A program made the translations under genes and the position numbers. Under the pieces are notes generated by a model. That model was not told the DNA's origin. It saw only the letters and a program-made list of their open reading frames with translations, and did no database searches. From CAZPUI01 sp964415525 (GTDB taxonomy: Bacteria > Acidobacteriota > Holophagae > Holophagales > Holophagaceae), in the NCBI GenBank assembly GCA_964415525.1, contig CAYQAS010000052.1, positions 1 through 28,378 of the forward strand: a stretch of DNA of 28,378 nucleotides, read 5' to 3'. Positions 1 through 7,526 of this stretch are shown one piece after another. Every line of letters starts with the position of its first letter. Within the stretch, counting starts at the first letter, position 1.

Positions 1-1816
1 GGCCGGCGCGGTGGCCGGTGACCATGCGCTGGGCCTTGGCGGTGTGCTCGCTGGGGACGCTGATCTGGAGTTCGACGATGGGCTCGAGGAGCACGGGATT
101 GCACTTGGGAAGGCCTTCCTGCATGCCGATGCGGGCCGCGGTCTTGAATGCCATTTCCGAGGAATCCACGTCGTGGTAGCTGCCGAAGAAGAGGCAGACG
201 CTGAGATCGACGACGGGGAAGCCCAGGGGGCCCTGCTTGCAGTAGTCGATGACGCCTTCTTCCACGGCCGGGATGAAGTTGCGGGGCACGACGCCGCCGA
301 CGATTTCCTCGGTGAAATGGACGCCTTCGCCGCGCTGCAGGGGCTTGATGCGGAAGTGCACGTCGCCGAACTGGCCGTGACCGCCGGTCTGCCGCTTGTG
401 GCGGCCGTGCACCTCGCAGGGCTTGCGGATGGTCTCCTTGAACGGCACCTGCGGGCGCTCGTTGGTGACTTCCACGTTGTATTTGTTCTTCAGGCGCTCG
501 AGGGCGATCTTCAGGTGGATTTCGCCCTGGCCCCAGAGCACGCGCTCGTTGGTGTCGTGGTTGATCTCCACGGTGTAGGAGGGATCTTCTTCCGTGAGCT
601 TTGAGAGGGCGGAGCTGAGCTTTACCTCGTCCGCGGATTTGGCGGCCTTGAGGGAGAAGCCCACCACGGGCTGCGCATTGTCGGGGAAGGCGATGGGGTC
701 CACGGGGGTCGCGCTGACGGTCTCGCCAGTCTTGATGGGATCCATGCGGCTGAGGGCCACCACTTCGCCTGCCACACCTTTGGTGATCTTTTCGTGCTTG
801 CCGCCGAAGAACTTCAGCATGCCGCTGATGCGAGTGCCGTTCAGGTTGCCGCCGTCATTGATCTCGCCCTTGAAGATGCGGACGAAATTCTGCTTCCCGA
901 CGTGCTGGGCATGAACGGTTTTGAAGACGAGGCCCACGGGCTCGCCCGCCGGAACTTCCAGGCGCTCGGCGGTCTGGGTGAACTCCGGGGATTCGTGGCG
1001 GAGGAGTTTCAGGACGCGCTTGACACCCCCGGCGTGGCTGGCGCTGCCCAACAGGACGGGCACGATGGCGCCGCCCTTGAAGCCCTTGATGAGCACCTGG
1101 AAGGTCTCGTCATCGCTGGGGACTTGATCCTCCAGCAGCTTTTCCATGTATGTGTCGTCCAGGTCGCCGATGCCTTCGAACATCTCCTGGCGGGCCAGGG
1201 TCACGTCGTCGAGGATGTCTGCGGGGATTTCGATCTGCTCGTCCGAGGCGCCGTGCTTGAACTTGAAGGCGCGCATCAGGCCGAGGTCGACGATGCCGGT
1301 GACCGCGGGGCCCTCGGTGATGGGGTAGTGGCGCATCACGAGACGCTTTTCGCTCATCGCCTTCAGCGCGTTCACGGTCTCCTGAAGGGCCGACGGATTC
1401 TGGATGCTGTCCACCTTGTTGATGAAGATGGCGTGCGGGATGTGGCGGGACTGCAAGTGCTTGAGGATGGTCCAGGCCATCTGCACGCGGTTGGGATCCG
1501 CTTCGACGACCACGATGGCGGCATCGGCGGCGGTGATGGTGTTCAGGCTCTCTTGCATGAACTCCACGGAGCCGGGGCAGTCGAGCAGGGTCCAGATTTC
1601 GTCCTTGTAGCTGGTGGAGACGACGGAGGTCTCCACGGACATCTGCCGGGCGCGGGCTTCCGGGGAGGCGTCTCCGACCGTGTTCCCTTCCTTGACGGTG
1701 CCCTGACGGGGTAGGGCCTTGCCGAGGAAGAGCATGCTCTCCAGCAAGGTGGTCTTGCCGGACATGTACGGGCCGACGATCGCGGCTACGCGAGGGGTGG
1801 AAAGCGACTTTGCCAC
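1..1816 (-). CDS. EF-G-like translational GTPase, divergent paralogue (3' end outside window)
   Basis: About 605 codons are visible and the C-terminus runs off the left edge; a full EF-G is near 700 residues. The start is GTG at 1816, with AAGGAG at 1829-1824 and 7 nt spacing. The P-loop is GPYMSGKT (residues 15-22), G3 is DCPGSVEF (79-86) and G4 is NKVD, followed by EF-G domains II-IV including HDVDSSEMAF. The family (EF-G, PRK12740-like) binds GTP and acts on the ribosome in translocation or recycling. The GPYxSGKTTL, VGDxSxEARA and DCPGS signatures resemble, from memory, the second EF-G copy of Alphaproteobacteria. Oddities: the classical G3 motif DTPGHVDF has serine where the catalytic histidine should be, and switch I lacks RGITI. 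It is therefore probably not the main translocase but a specialised or slow GTPase. The family call is secure; the function is not. Confidence 0.88.
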   Translation of the reverse strand, partial: MAKSLSTPRVAAIVGPYMSGKTTLLESMLFLGKALPRQGTVKEGNTVGDASPEARARQMSVETSVVSTSYKDEIWTLLDCPGSVEFMQESLNTITAADAAIVVVEADPNRVQMAWTILKHLQSRHIPHAIFINKVDSIQNPSALQETVNALKAMSEKRLVMRHYPITEGPAVTGIVDLGLMRAFKFKHGASDEQIEIPADILDDVTLARQEMFEGIGDLDDTYMEKLLEDQVPSDDETFQVLIKGFKGGAIVPVLLGSASHAGGVKRVLKLLRHESPEFTQTAERLEVPAGEPVGLVFKTVHAQHVGKQNFVRIFKGEINDGGNLNGTRISGMLKFFGGKHEKITKGVAGEVVALSRMDPIKTGETVSATPVDPIAFPDNAQPVVGFSLKAAKSADEVKLSSALSKLTEEDPSYTVEINHDTNERVLWGQGEIHLKIALERLKNKYNVEVTNERPQVPFKETIRKPCEVHGRHKRQTGGHGQFGDVHFRIKPLQRGEGVHFTEEIVGGVVPRNFIPAVEEGVIDYCKQGPLGFPVVDLSVCLFFGSYHDVDSSEMAFKTAARIGMQEGLPKCNPVLLEPIVELQISVPSEHTAKAQRMVTGHRAG

Positions 1817-1915
1817 TGGGTGACTCCTTGGAACAACCTGGGAAAGACGGTGAAACGGCTGTGAGTTTGGATTTGCTGCAGCCAGTGTTCCGTCACGGGT
1901 TGGTTCCTGCAACCC

Positions 1916-1949
1916 AAAATCGCGCGAGGCCCGCAAGGGGCCTCGTTTT
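1916..1949. terminator. Hairpin terminator between phosphatase and EF-G-like genes
   Basis: An 8-bp perfect stem (1925-1932 with 1938-1945, loop 1933-1937) lies just after the stop of the minus-strand phosphatase gene. On the minus strand a four-T run (1919-1916) follows the stem after a 5-nt gap. On the plus strand four T (1946-1949) follow directly. It probably ends the phosphatase transcript and isolates the EF-G-like gene downstream. Confidence 0.55.
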
Positions 1950-1952
1950 CCG

Positions 1953-2633
1953 TCACTCTGACAGGGCAAAAGCGTCGAGTTTTTCCGGGCCGGGGCATTC
2001 ACCTTGAAGCCAGGTGTCCAGGGCTGGGATCGTGCTCAGGATCACGTCGGCACCTGCCATTTCCAGTTCTTCCCGACTTCCGTAGCCCCAGGTCACACCG
2101 ACGGCTTTGAGGCCCTGGGCGTGGGCGGCCCGGATATCCGTGGCGCGATCGCCAACGAGCACGCCGGGTTCGGCGAGGGCGCCCTGGGCGCGGAGTTCCG
2201 CAAGGAGTGCCGCCTTGGTGAGCCAGGGACCATTGGCCTCTGAACCATAGATTTCGTCGAAGATCAGGTAGAAGTCGAAGTGGTGGGCGACGGCACGGGC
2301 GATCGGCGTGGGCTTGGCGGTGACGAGCAGCAGGCGGTGTCCCTGGTGCTTCAGGCGCGAAAGCAGGAGGTTCACCCCCTCGTAGATGAGGTGGCGTCCC
2401 GGCCCCTGAGCCCGGAAGTGTTGCCAGTAGATGTCCAAGGCCTTGGCCCGCAGGGGGGTATCGGGAACGAGGGTCTCGAAGAGCCCCTGGATGCCGGGGC
2501 CGATGTGAGGGGCGATCGCGGCCTCCTCCACCTGGGGCAGGCCCAGTTCGCGGCAGGTGGCCTCCAGGCTGTAGCGGATGGCGGGCATCGGATCCACCAA
2601 CGTGCCGTCCAAATCGAAGCAGATGAGCGTCAT
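1953..2633 (-). CDS. HAD-superfamily phosphatase, phosphoglycolate-phosphatase-like
   Basis: 226 residues, the usual length of Gph/PgmB-type HAD-IA hydrolases. All four HAD motifs are visible: motif I DLDGTLVD (D7 nucleophile, D9 acid/base), motif II VTAK around T105, the motif III lysine K140, and motif IV GDRATD (D162, D166). A helical cap domain occupies roughly residues 15-85. It should hydrolyse a small phosphomonoester in the cytoplasm with Mg2+. Phosphoglycolate is the default guess, but HAD substrates cannot be read from motifs. It lies downstream of ppa but is separated from it by a strong terminator, so it is probably transcribed on its own. A longer overlapping ORF on the same strand in another frame is a shadow. 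Confidence 0.9.
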   Translation of the reverse strand: MTLICFDLDGTLVDPMPAIRYSLEATCRELGLPQVEEAAIAPHIGPGIQGLFETLVPDTPLRAKALDIYWQHFRAQGPGRHLIYEGVNLLLSRLKHQGHRLLLVTAKPTPIARAVAHHFDFYLIFDEIYGSEANGPWLTKAALLAELRAQGALAEPGVLVGDRATDIRAAHAQGLKAVGVTWGYGSREELEMAGADVILSTIPALDTWLQGECPGPEKLDAFALSE

Positions 2634-2700
2634 CGGAAACCTCGCGAGGATTGAGAAACGTTCGGGGTGAGGGGAGCGTCGCAGGGTTAGATGCCGGGGT

Positions 2701-2743
2701 CAAACAGAACGCGGCGCCCCTGGAGGCGCCGCGTTCTGGGTCG
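2701..2743 (-). terminator. Strong intrinsic terminator after ppa
   Basis: A perfect 14-bp GC-rich stem (2705-2718 with 2725-2738) with a 6-nt loop begins 13 nt after the ppa stop codon. On the minus strand the stem is preceded by a T-rich run and followed by TTT (2704-2702). It is the clearest hairpin of the window and fits termination of the ppa transcript. Confidence 0.8.
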
Positions 2744-2751
2744 AAAAAACC

Positions 2752-3267
2752 CTAGTGGCGATAGGCCCGGATGCATTCCTCGATGAATTCCATCGCGGCC
2801 TCGCGGCCTTCCCAACCACGGCTGACGACGTCCTTGGCTTCCAGGTTCTTGTAGGTCTGGAAGAAGTGCTCCACTTCCCGCAGCAAGTGGGGAGCCAAGT
2901 CTTTCAATTCGTGAACATGGTGATAGTTGGGGTCGTCGAGGGCCACGCTCAGGATTTTGTCGTCGTTGCCCTTGTCGTCGGTCATGCGAAGCACGCCGAT
3001 GGGGCGGGCCTCCACGATCACGCCGGGATAGGTGGCGCCGCTGATGAGCACGAGGATGTCCGCCGGGTCACCATCGGGGGCCAGGGTATGGGGGATGAAT
3101 CCGTATTCGGCCGGATAGTGCAGGGGCGAGTAGAGCACCCGATCCACCTTCACCAGACTGGTGATGTGGTCGATTTCATATTTGATGCGCGAGCCGTAGG
3201 GGATCTCGATCACCGCGTTGACGATCTTGGGGCTCTGCTTGCCAGGGCCGAGCATGTGAAGCGTCAT
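2752..3267 (-). CDS. ppa: Inorganic pyrophosphatase, family I
   Basis: 171 residues, typical for bacterial soluble family I enzymes. It hydrolyses pyrophosphate to two phosphates in the cytoplasm and so pulls DNA, RNA and aminoacyl-tRNA synthesis forward. The signature DGDPADILVL is present (D65, D67, D70). D97, D102 and K104 also fall at the numbering known for the E. coli enzyme, so the metal and substrate site looks complete. The ATG start at 3267 has AAGGAGG just upstream. A 155-bp gap separates it from the divergent small gene at 3423, giving room for both promoters, and its own terminator follows the stop codon. It is expected to be constitutive. Confidence 0.97.
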   Translation of the reverse strand: MTLHMLGPGKQSPKIVNAVIEIPYGSRIKYEIDHITSLVKVDRVLYSPLHYPAEYGFIPHTLAPDGDPADILVLISGATYPGVIVEARPIGVLRMTDDKGNDDKILSVALDDPNYHHVHELKDLAPHLLREVEHFFQTYKNLEAKDVVSRGWEGREAAMEFIEECIRAYRH

Positions 3268-3422
3268 TCATCCTCCTTGCGGCCAGGGACCAGGCCCTGG
3301 TGCGGTTCATGATGACAGCTTGGATGCCGCCAGCAGCGGGTGCGACTCCATCGAATTCCACATTCATGGGGGCAGGAATCCGATACGGTAGGCCATTCCG
3401 TCATCCGTTTGGAGGTTCATTC

Positions 3423-3923
3423 ATGGAATCCCTGGCGTCCCTCGGTCTGCCCGCGTTGATCGCGGCGATCGGTTATGTCTCGAAGTTGCTGATCGAGGCG
3501 CTGGTGGATCGTCAGCGTCGGAAACGGCAAGCTTTGACGGAGCGCTTGAGCCTCTTCTGCTATCCCATCCTCACCCGGCTGCAGGAGAACGCTCCCATCT
3601 GGCCACTCATCGTGGCGGGGCAGGACGAGGAGGTGCCCAGGGGCGAAGTGGTGGCGGCCTATGTGCAGGAGCAAGTCCTGAAGAACCACGAGGAGATCAT
3701 GGAGATCGTCTGCACACAGCGCCATCGCATGCCCTTCGATGCGGAGCTGGATGAGCAGCTGCAGGCCTACATTCAGCATGTGGTCTTCTACCGGGCCCTG
3801 GCGCATGCCGGGGTGGATGCCTTTCCCGGTCAGCTTGGCGTGCCCTATCCGAGAGCCCTGGATGAGGTTCTGGAAGCCCGGACCCGGAAACTCCAACGAG
3901 AGCTGGATCGGACCTGGTGGTAA
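3423..3923 (+). CDS. Small membrane-anchored protein of unknown function
   Basis: 166 residues. The open frame extends further upstream, but ATG 3423 has GGAGG at 3411-3415 with 7 nt spacing, so I place the start there. An N-terminal hydrophobic segment (about residues 5-27) is followed by a basic stretch (RQRRKRQ) and a soluble, helix-rich domain with acidic and charged patches. This predicts a single-pass protein with its body in the cytoplasm (positive-inside rule). I do not recognise the family. It is the first gene of a plus-strand run, with the dihydrouridine synthase 67 bp downstream, and may share its transcript. Codon usage matches its neighbours. Confidence 0.72.
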   Translation: MESLASLGLPALIAAIGYVSKLLIEALVDRQRRKRQALTERLSLFCYPILTRLQENAPIWPLIVAGQDEEVPRGEVVAAYVQEQVLKNHEEIMEIVCTQRHRMPFDAELDEQLQAYIQHVVFYRALAHAGVDAFPGQLGVPYPRALDEVLEARTRKLQRELDRTWW

Positions 3924-3990
3924 GGGCGGATTTGCGCCTTCGGTCCCGCCATCAGCAGCGGTAATCTATGGGATTGGCATCAGGTGACCC

Positions 3991-4980
3991 TTGGCATTTC
4001 CGCATGACCCCTTCTATATCGGCCCACATCGGGTGGATCGCCCGCTGGTGATGGCTCCCATGCACGAGATCACGGATCAGCCCTTTCGGCGCATGATCCG
4101 CGAACTGGGCGGCGTCGGGCTCACGGTCTCCGAGATGGTGAGCAGTGAGGCCTTGTTGCGCAAGGCACGCAAGGCGGAGGCCATGCTGGCGGCGGAGGGC
4201 GAACGCCCCTACGCCGTGCAGATCGCTGGCTCAGTACCTGTGCGGCTCGCTGAGGCTGCCGCCCTGGCGGAGGCCTCGGGCGCCGACATCATCGATCTCA
4301 ACATGGGTTGCCCCGCTAGCAACGTGACCAAAGGTGGCGCTGGGTCTGCCCTCCTACGGGACATCACCCTTGCGAGGGACTGTGTGCGGGCCATGGTGAA
4401 GGCGATCCACGTCCCCTTCACGGTGAAGATGCGCGCAGGCTGGGACGCGAGCCAGAAGGCGCGTGAGGAGTACCTCGATTTCCTGAAGATGTTCGCGGAC
4501 GAAGGCGTGCAGGCCCTAGCCATCCACCCCCGCACCCGCGCTCAGCAGTACGAGGGGCACGCGGACTGGAGCCTCATCGCCCGCGCGGTGGAGGCTGCGC
4601 CGCCGTTCCCCATCATCGGTAACGGCGATGTGGTGGAAGCGTCAGACGCCTATCGGATGGTGCAGGAAACCGGCTGTGCGGGCGTGATGATCGGGCGGGG
4701 TGCCATGTACAATCCCTTCATTTTTAGGCAGATCATGGAGCCGGACTTCATCGTCACGCCCAATATGCGCATCGACGCCTGCCTGCGCTTCTTCGCGCTG
4801 CTGCTGGAACTGCTGGAGGAGCGGGAGGCGCTACACAAGATCAAGAAGATTGGCGGCCTCTTCACCAAGGGCATCCCCGGAGGTGCGAAGTTCCGCCAGA
4901 AGCTGCACGAGCGCAACGATGTGCACGCGCTCATCGCGGAGATCGAGGCGCTGAAGCACGAGGACCCTGCGCTAGGCTGA
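3991..4980 (+). CDS. dusB: tRNA-dihydrouridine synthase, DusB/NifR3 type
   Basis: 329 residues, a full-length Dus enzyme. It reduces uridine in the tRNA D-loop to dihydrouridine using FMN and NADPH. The TIM barrel starts with IGPHRVDRPLVMAPM and carries NMGCP, whose C107 is the expected proton-donating cysteine. Also present are TVKMRAGWD, HPRTRAQQYEGHADW, IGNGDV and the FMN-phosphate loop GVMIGRGAMYNP. The start is TTG: an in-frame stop lies two codons upstream, the next Met (residue 21) would remove the first barrel strand, and AGGTGA precedes the TTG closely. DusB versus another Dus branch is inferred from the NMGCPAS motif. The GNAT gene follows after 31 bp. Confidence 0.94.
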   Translation: MAFPHDPFYIGPHRVDRPLVMAPMHEITDQPFRRMIRELGGVGLTVSEMVSSEALLRKARKAEAMLAAEGERPYAVQIAGSVPVRLAEAAALAEASGADIIDLNMGCPASNVTKGGAGSALLRDITLARDCVRAMVKAIHVPFTVKMRAGWDASQKAREEYLDFLKMFADEGVQALAIHPRTRAQQYEGHADWSLIARAVEAAPPFPIIGNGDVVEASDAYRMVQETGCAGVMIGRGAMYNPFIFRQIMEPDFIVTPNMRIDACLRFFALLLELLEEREALHKIKKIGGLFTKGIPGGAKFRQKLHERNDVHALIAEIEALKHEDPALG

Positions 4981-5011
4981 ATGGCAATGTTGGAGGGGGG
5001 CATTTCGGGCC

Positions 5012-5737
5012 ATGAAGGCGGCGGCGGAGGCGTTCCTGGAGGCGGGTGGTCTGGCGACCTACGCGGGTCGGATGCGGCTGAAGCACCATGCCGATTCGCA
5101 CGTCGTCCTGGATGATCCGCATCAACCCACGAAGTGCCTGCTGTTCGATGGGGCCTATTGCATGGCGTATGGATTCACCTTGGATGAAATCCTAGTTCAG
5201 GCTCGCGCGTTCGGGCATCGACACTTGGTTTTCGCGGGGGTGGATGCCGCCTACTACGCCACTGCCTGTGCCCGTGGAATGCCCGTGCTCTGGCGAAATG
5301 CCTGCGATTTCTTTGTGCGCGCCACCCCGATTCCTGCCCACGTAGAGCTTCCAGTCGGGTTTCAGCTCGATCGGATCCGGCTCGAGGATGCGACGGAGAT
5401 CGATGCCTATCATCCCTATCGCAACCCGGCGTCCTTGCGCGAGATTCAGGAGGCCATCCTTCAGCGGAACTCCGTGGCGTTGCGCACGGAAGAAGGAGAA
5501 CTGGTGGCCTGGGAACTCATCCAGGTGGATGGGACGATGGGCTATCTCCATGTGAAGGGGGCCTTCCGGAGGCGTGGATTCGCGTGGCTGCTGGGGGACG
5601 TGCTCGCTCGACTCCAGGTGGAGTCCGGTGCGATCCCCTGCGCGCGGGTGCTTCAAGGCAATGCCGCGTCGCAGCGTCTGGTCTCGCGCCGGATGCGAAG
5701 GGTGTCGACCGTGGACTGGTTCGCTTTGGCGTTCTAG
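5012..5737 (+). CDS. GNAT-family N-acetyltransferase
   Basis: 241 residues. The C-terminal half has the GNAT pattern: strand GYLHVKG, then the acetyl-CoA pyrophosphate loop FRRRGFAWLLGDVL (about residues 185-198), then a motif-B-like segment GNAASQRLVSRR (216-227). The N-terminal half (1-120) resembles no domain I can name. The layout recalls two-domain GNATs of the glycine N-acyltransferase type. It presumably moves an acetyl group to an amine, with unknown substrate. The ATG has a purine-rich GGAGGGGGG about 11 nt upstream. It follows dusB by 31 bp and is probably co-transcribed. Its stop codon overlaps by two bases the stop of the convergent 44-codon gene. Confidence 0.8.
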   Translation: MKAAAEAFLEAGGLATYAGRMRLKHHADSHVVLDDPHQPTKCLLFDGAYCMAYGFTLDEILVQARAFGHRHLVFAGVDAAYYATACARGMPVLWRNACDFFVRATPIPAHVELPVGFQLDRIRLEDATEIDAYHPYRNPASLREIQEAILQRNSVALRTEEGELVAWELIQVDGTMGYLHVKGAFRRRGFAWLLGDVLARLQVESGAIPCARVLQGNAASQRLVSRRMRRVSTVDWFALAF

Positions 5738-5868
5738 GCGTAAGGATCGGGCTGATAGGGATCCTCGCCGCGAGGCATGAGCCGCTGGCGCAGTTCGTGG
5801 TCCACGTCCCACGGCTGCCGTGGGCGCTCCTGGGCCTCAATATTTTCACTGGCCACGATGTCCGGCAT
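5734..5868 (-). CDS. Small protein, 44 residues, unknown function
   Basis: A short reading frame from ATG 5868 to TAG 5736-5734, preceded by GGAGG with 5 nt spacing, as good as the SDs of neighbouring genes. The product is soluble, acidic and rich in Pro, Arg, Asp and Glu, with a tyrosine/proline tail (PYQPDPYA). It has no membrane segment and no motif I know. Third codon positions are mostly G or C, as expected for a real gene here. The stop overlaps the stop of the convergent acetyltransferase gene by two bases. An AT-rich patch about 95 bp upstream could be its promoter. A longer open frame extends upstream, but this ATG is the one with the SD. Confidence 0.6.
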   Translation of the reverse strand: MPDIVASENIEAQERPRQPWDVDHELRQRLMPRGEDPYQPDPYA

Positions 5869-6209
5869 GACAGCCTCCAGGCTCGGGGTTTCTGATGCAG
5901 GATCTGGGCCGCTGTGCCCGGGCAATCTCTGCGATCTCAATGGCCTCGTTCCTGTCTTAAATATTACTGCATATAGCTGATTAAAGGAAACTTGGTGATA
6001 GGTATCAAATTGCGATGACGCCGCGTCTCCGCGGCCTCGGGTTGGCACTTTCAGCCCATGGGATGGCTGCGCACATCGGAGCGGCTCCATTCAGGATTGC
6101 TGTCTGTGGCACGCATGGTCAGGACCTAACCACCGGACCTTCATGGCTATGCCTGCAGCGGCCTCAGGCTCCATGATGGATATCGATTCGCATGTCTTCT
6201 GGAGGCCTC
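5869..6209. other. Intergenic region between divergent genes, with an AT-rich patch
   Basis: 341 bp without a convincing gene. It separates the leftward 44-codon gene from the rightward membrane-protein gene, so it should hold both promoters. It contains the most AT-rich stretch of the left half (about 5955-5995). On the minus strand this stretch includes TAATAT (5966-5961), a plausible -10 for the small gene, with only a weak -35. A 5-bp hairpin sits at 6021-6034. Nothing else could be identified. Confidence 0.4.
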
Positions 6210-7133
6210 ATGTCCATCCCGGTGGTGGAACCCATCTCCCGTGCATTCGGCCATGTCGAACGCATCTGCTTCAAGCCCTTCGACTTCTCAAAGTGGGTCG
6301 GGCTGGGATTCTGCATGTTCCTGGCGCACTTGGGTGAGGGCGGCTTCAACCTGCCAACCCAGTGGGCGAACCGTGGCAAGGACATGGGTGGAGAGCTTCA
6401 GACGGCTCAGGCCTGGGTCCAGGAACACCTGACCCTGGTCATTACCATCGGCATTGCGGTGGTGGTGGTTGGGCTGCTCATAGGGCTCCTGCTTACCTGG
6501 CTGAGCAGCCGGGGGCAGTTCATGGTGTTGCTGAACGCCATTCGCAACCAGGGTGAGGTCGGCTCAACGTGGCGGGAAAGTCGGGAGCCTGGAAACCGGC
6601 TCTTCGTTTTCCGTTTTGTGGTGGGGCTGCTGAGTCTGCTGGTGGTGATTCTGCCCATCGCACTCTCGATCTGGCATGCCTGGCCCTCCATCCAGGCGGA
6701 GACTTTCGACGGTCGTGCCGCCGTGGCCCTCTTCGGAGGATGCGGGGTGACGGGCCTGTTGATGCTCTTCCTCCTGGCCTTCCACGCCGTGGTCAACCAT
6801 TTCGTTGTGCCGGTCATGTGGAAGACCCAAGCCGGTCCCGTGGAAGCGTTGCGCCTGTTCTGGTACGACCTGCTGCCCGGCCGCATGGGGAGCCTCATCG
6901 GGTTCCTACTCATGCTCATCCCGCTCCAGATGGGTGCGGGCATCATCACCATGCTGGGGGTCTGCCTCACCTGCTGCCTCGGGGCGCTCCCGGTGGTCAG
7001 CTCCATCCTCTTCCTGCCTGTGAGCCTTTTCTTCCGCTGCTATGCCCTGGAATTCCTGGCGGGCTTCGGTCCCGAGTGGAACCTGTTCGCGACGCCAGAA
7101 GCTCCGGCGGAAATCCCTGCCGAAAACCCTTGA
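6210..7133 (+). CDS. Multi-pass inner-membrane protein of unknown function
   Basis: 307 residues from ATG 6210, chosen because GGAGG (6201-6205) lies 4 nt upstream; an in-frame ATG at 6192 would add six residues but lacks a clear SD. Hydrophobic segments are near residues 30-48, 74-99, 130-152, 170-200, 226-255 and 258-280, so about six membrane passes. A soluble loop of about 30 residues follows the first segment, and the tail is short and rich in proline and glutamate. The opening FKPFDFSKWVGLGF resembles uncharacterised acidobacterial and planctomycete membrane proteins known to me only as hypothetical. No transporter or enzyme motif is visible. The 63-codon gene lies 81 bp downstream and may be co-transcribed. 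Confidence 0.82.
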   Translation: MSIPVVEPISRAFGHVERICFKPFDFSKWVGLGFCMFLAHLGEGGFNLPTQWANRGKDMGGELQTAQAWVQEHLTLVITIGIAVVVVGLLIGLLLTWLSSRGQFMVLLNAIRNQGEVGSTWRESREPGNRLFVFRFVVGLLSLLVVILPIALSIWHAWPSIQAETFDGRAAVALFGGCGVTGLLMLFLLAFHAVVNHFVVPVMWKTQAGPVEALRLFWYDLLPGRMGSLIGFLLMLIPLQMGAGIITMLGVCLTCCLGALPVVSSILFLPVSLFFRCYALEFLAGFGPEWNLFATPEAPAEIPAENP

Positions 7134-7163
7134 GCCAATGGGAAAGCCGCCGATGGATGAGGC

Positions 7164-7200
7164 AGGAGGCGATCCACGCCTGAGGGTGGATCGCCTGCCT
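7164..7200 (+). other. Hairpin just ahead of the 63-codon gene
   Basis: An 11-bp perfect stem (7167-7177 with 7186-7196, 8-nt loop), extended by three further pairs past a bulge, lies between the membrane-protein stop and the SD of the next gene (7204). There is no T-run, so it is more likely an mRNA stability or processing element, or a weak terminator, than a classical intrinsic terminator. Confidence 0.4.
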
Positions 7201-7214
7201 CTCGGAGGTGTCCC

Positions 7215-7406
7215 ATGGCAGATCACCGGAAGCTCACCGCGCCCCACAGTCCCGAAGATCCGACCCTGGACCTGCAGATCTATGAAATCTGCTGCGAGGC
7301 CATCCGGGCCGCTGGTGGCTACCTGGTGGATCACCCCGAAGACCACGCCACCATCGTGGTCTTCGGCGCTCACCAGTTTGAGGTGAAGATCACCCAGAAG
7401 CGCTGA
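7215..7406 (+). CDS. Small hypothetical protein, 63 residues
   Basis: The ATG at 7215 is preceded by GGAGGTG (7204-7210), a good SD. The product is a small soluble protein with a predicted helix around LDLQIYEICCEAIRAAGG (about residues 18-35) and then beta strands (ATIVVFGAHQFEVKIT). It has no signal peptide or membrane segment. The paired cysteines (CC) are notable, but no metal-binding pattern is complete. I do not recognise the family. It sits between the membrane-protein gene and polA on the same strand, 120 bp before polA; that gap holds a 7-bp hairpin (7421-7427 with 7438-7444). Confidence 0.7.
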   Translation: MADHRKLTAPHSPEDPTLDLQIYEICCEAIRAAGGYLVDHPEDHATIVVFGAHQFEVKITQKR

Positions 7407-7526
7407 TGGGGAACGGGATGGCACACTGGGGCACCGGAGTGTGCATGTCCGAACCCTATCTGAATCAGACCGCCTGTTTTTCTCCCATTCAATCGGTTTC
7501 CAAAGCGATCGGCATGGAGGTGGCCC

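Noticed and set aside
11..1714. Long plus-strand open frames over the EF-G-like gene
   Set aside because: They mirror the minus-strand EF-G-like gene, have no SD and give low-complexity products typical of antisense frames in GC-rich DNA.
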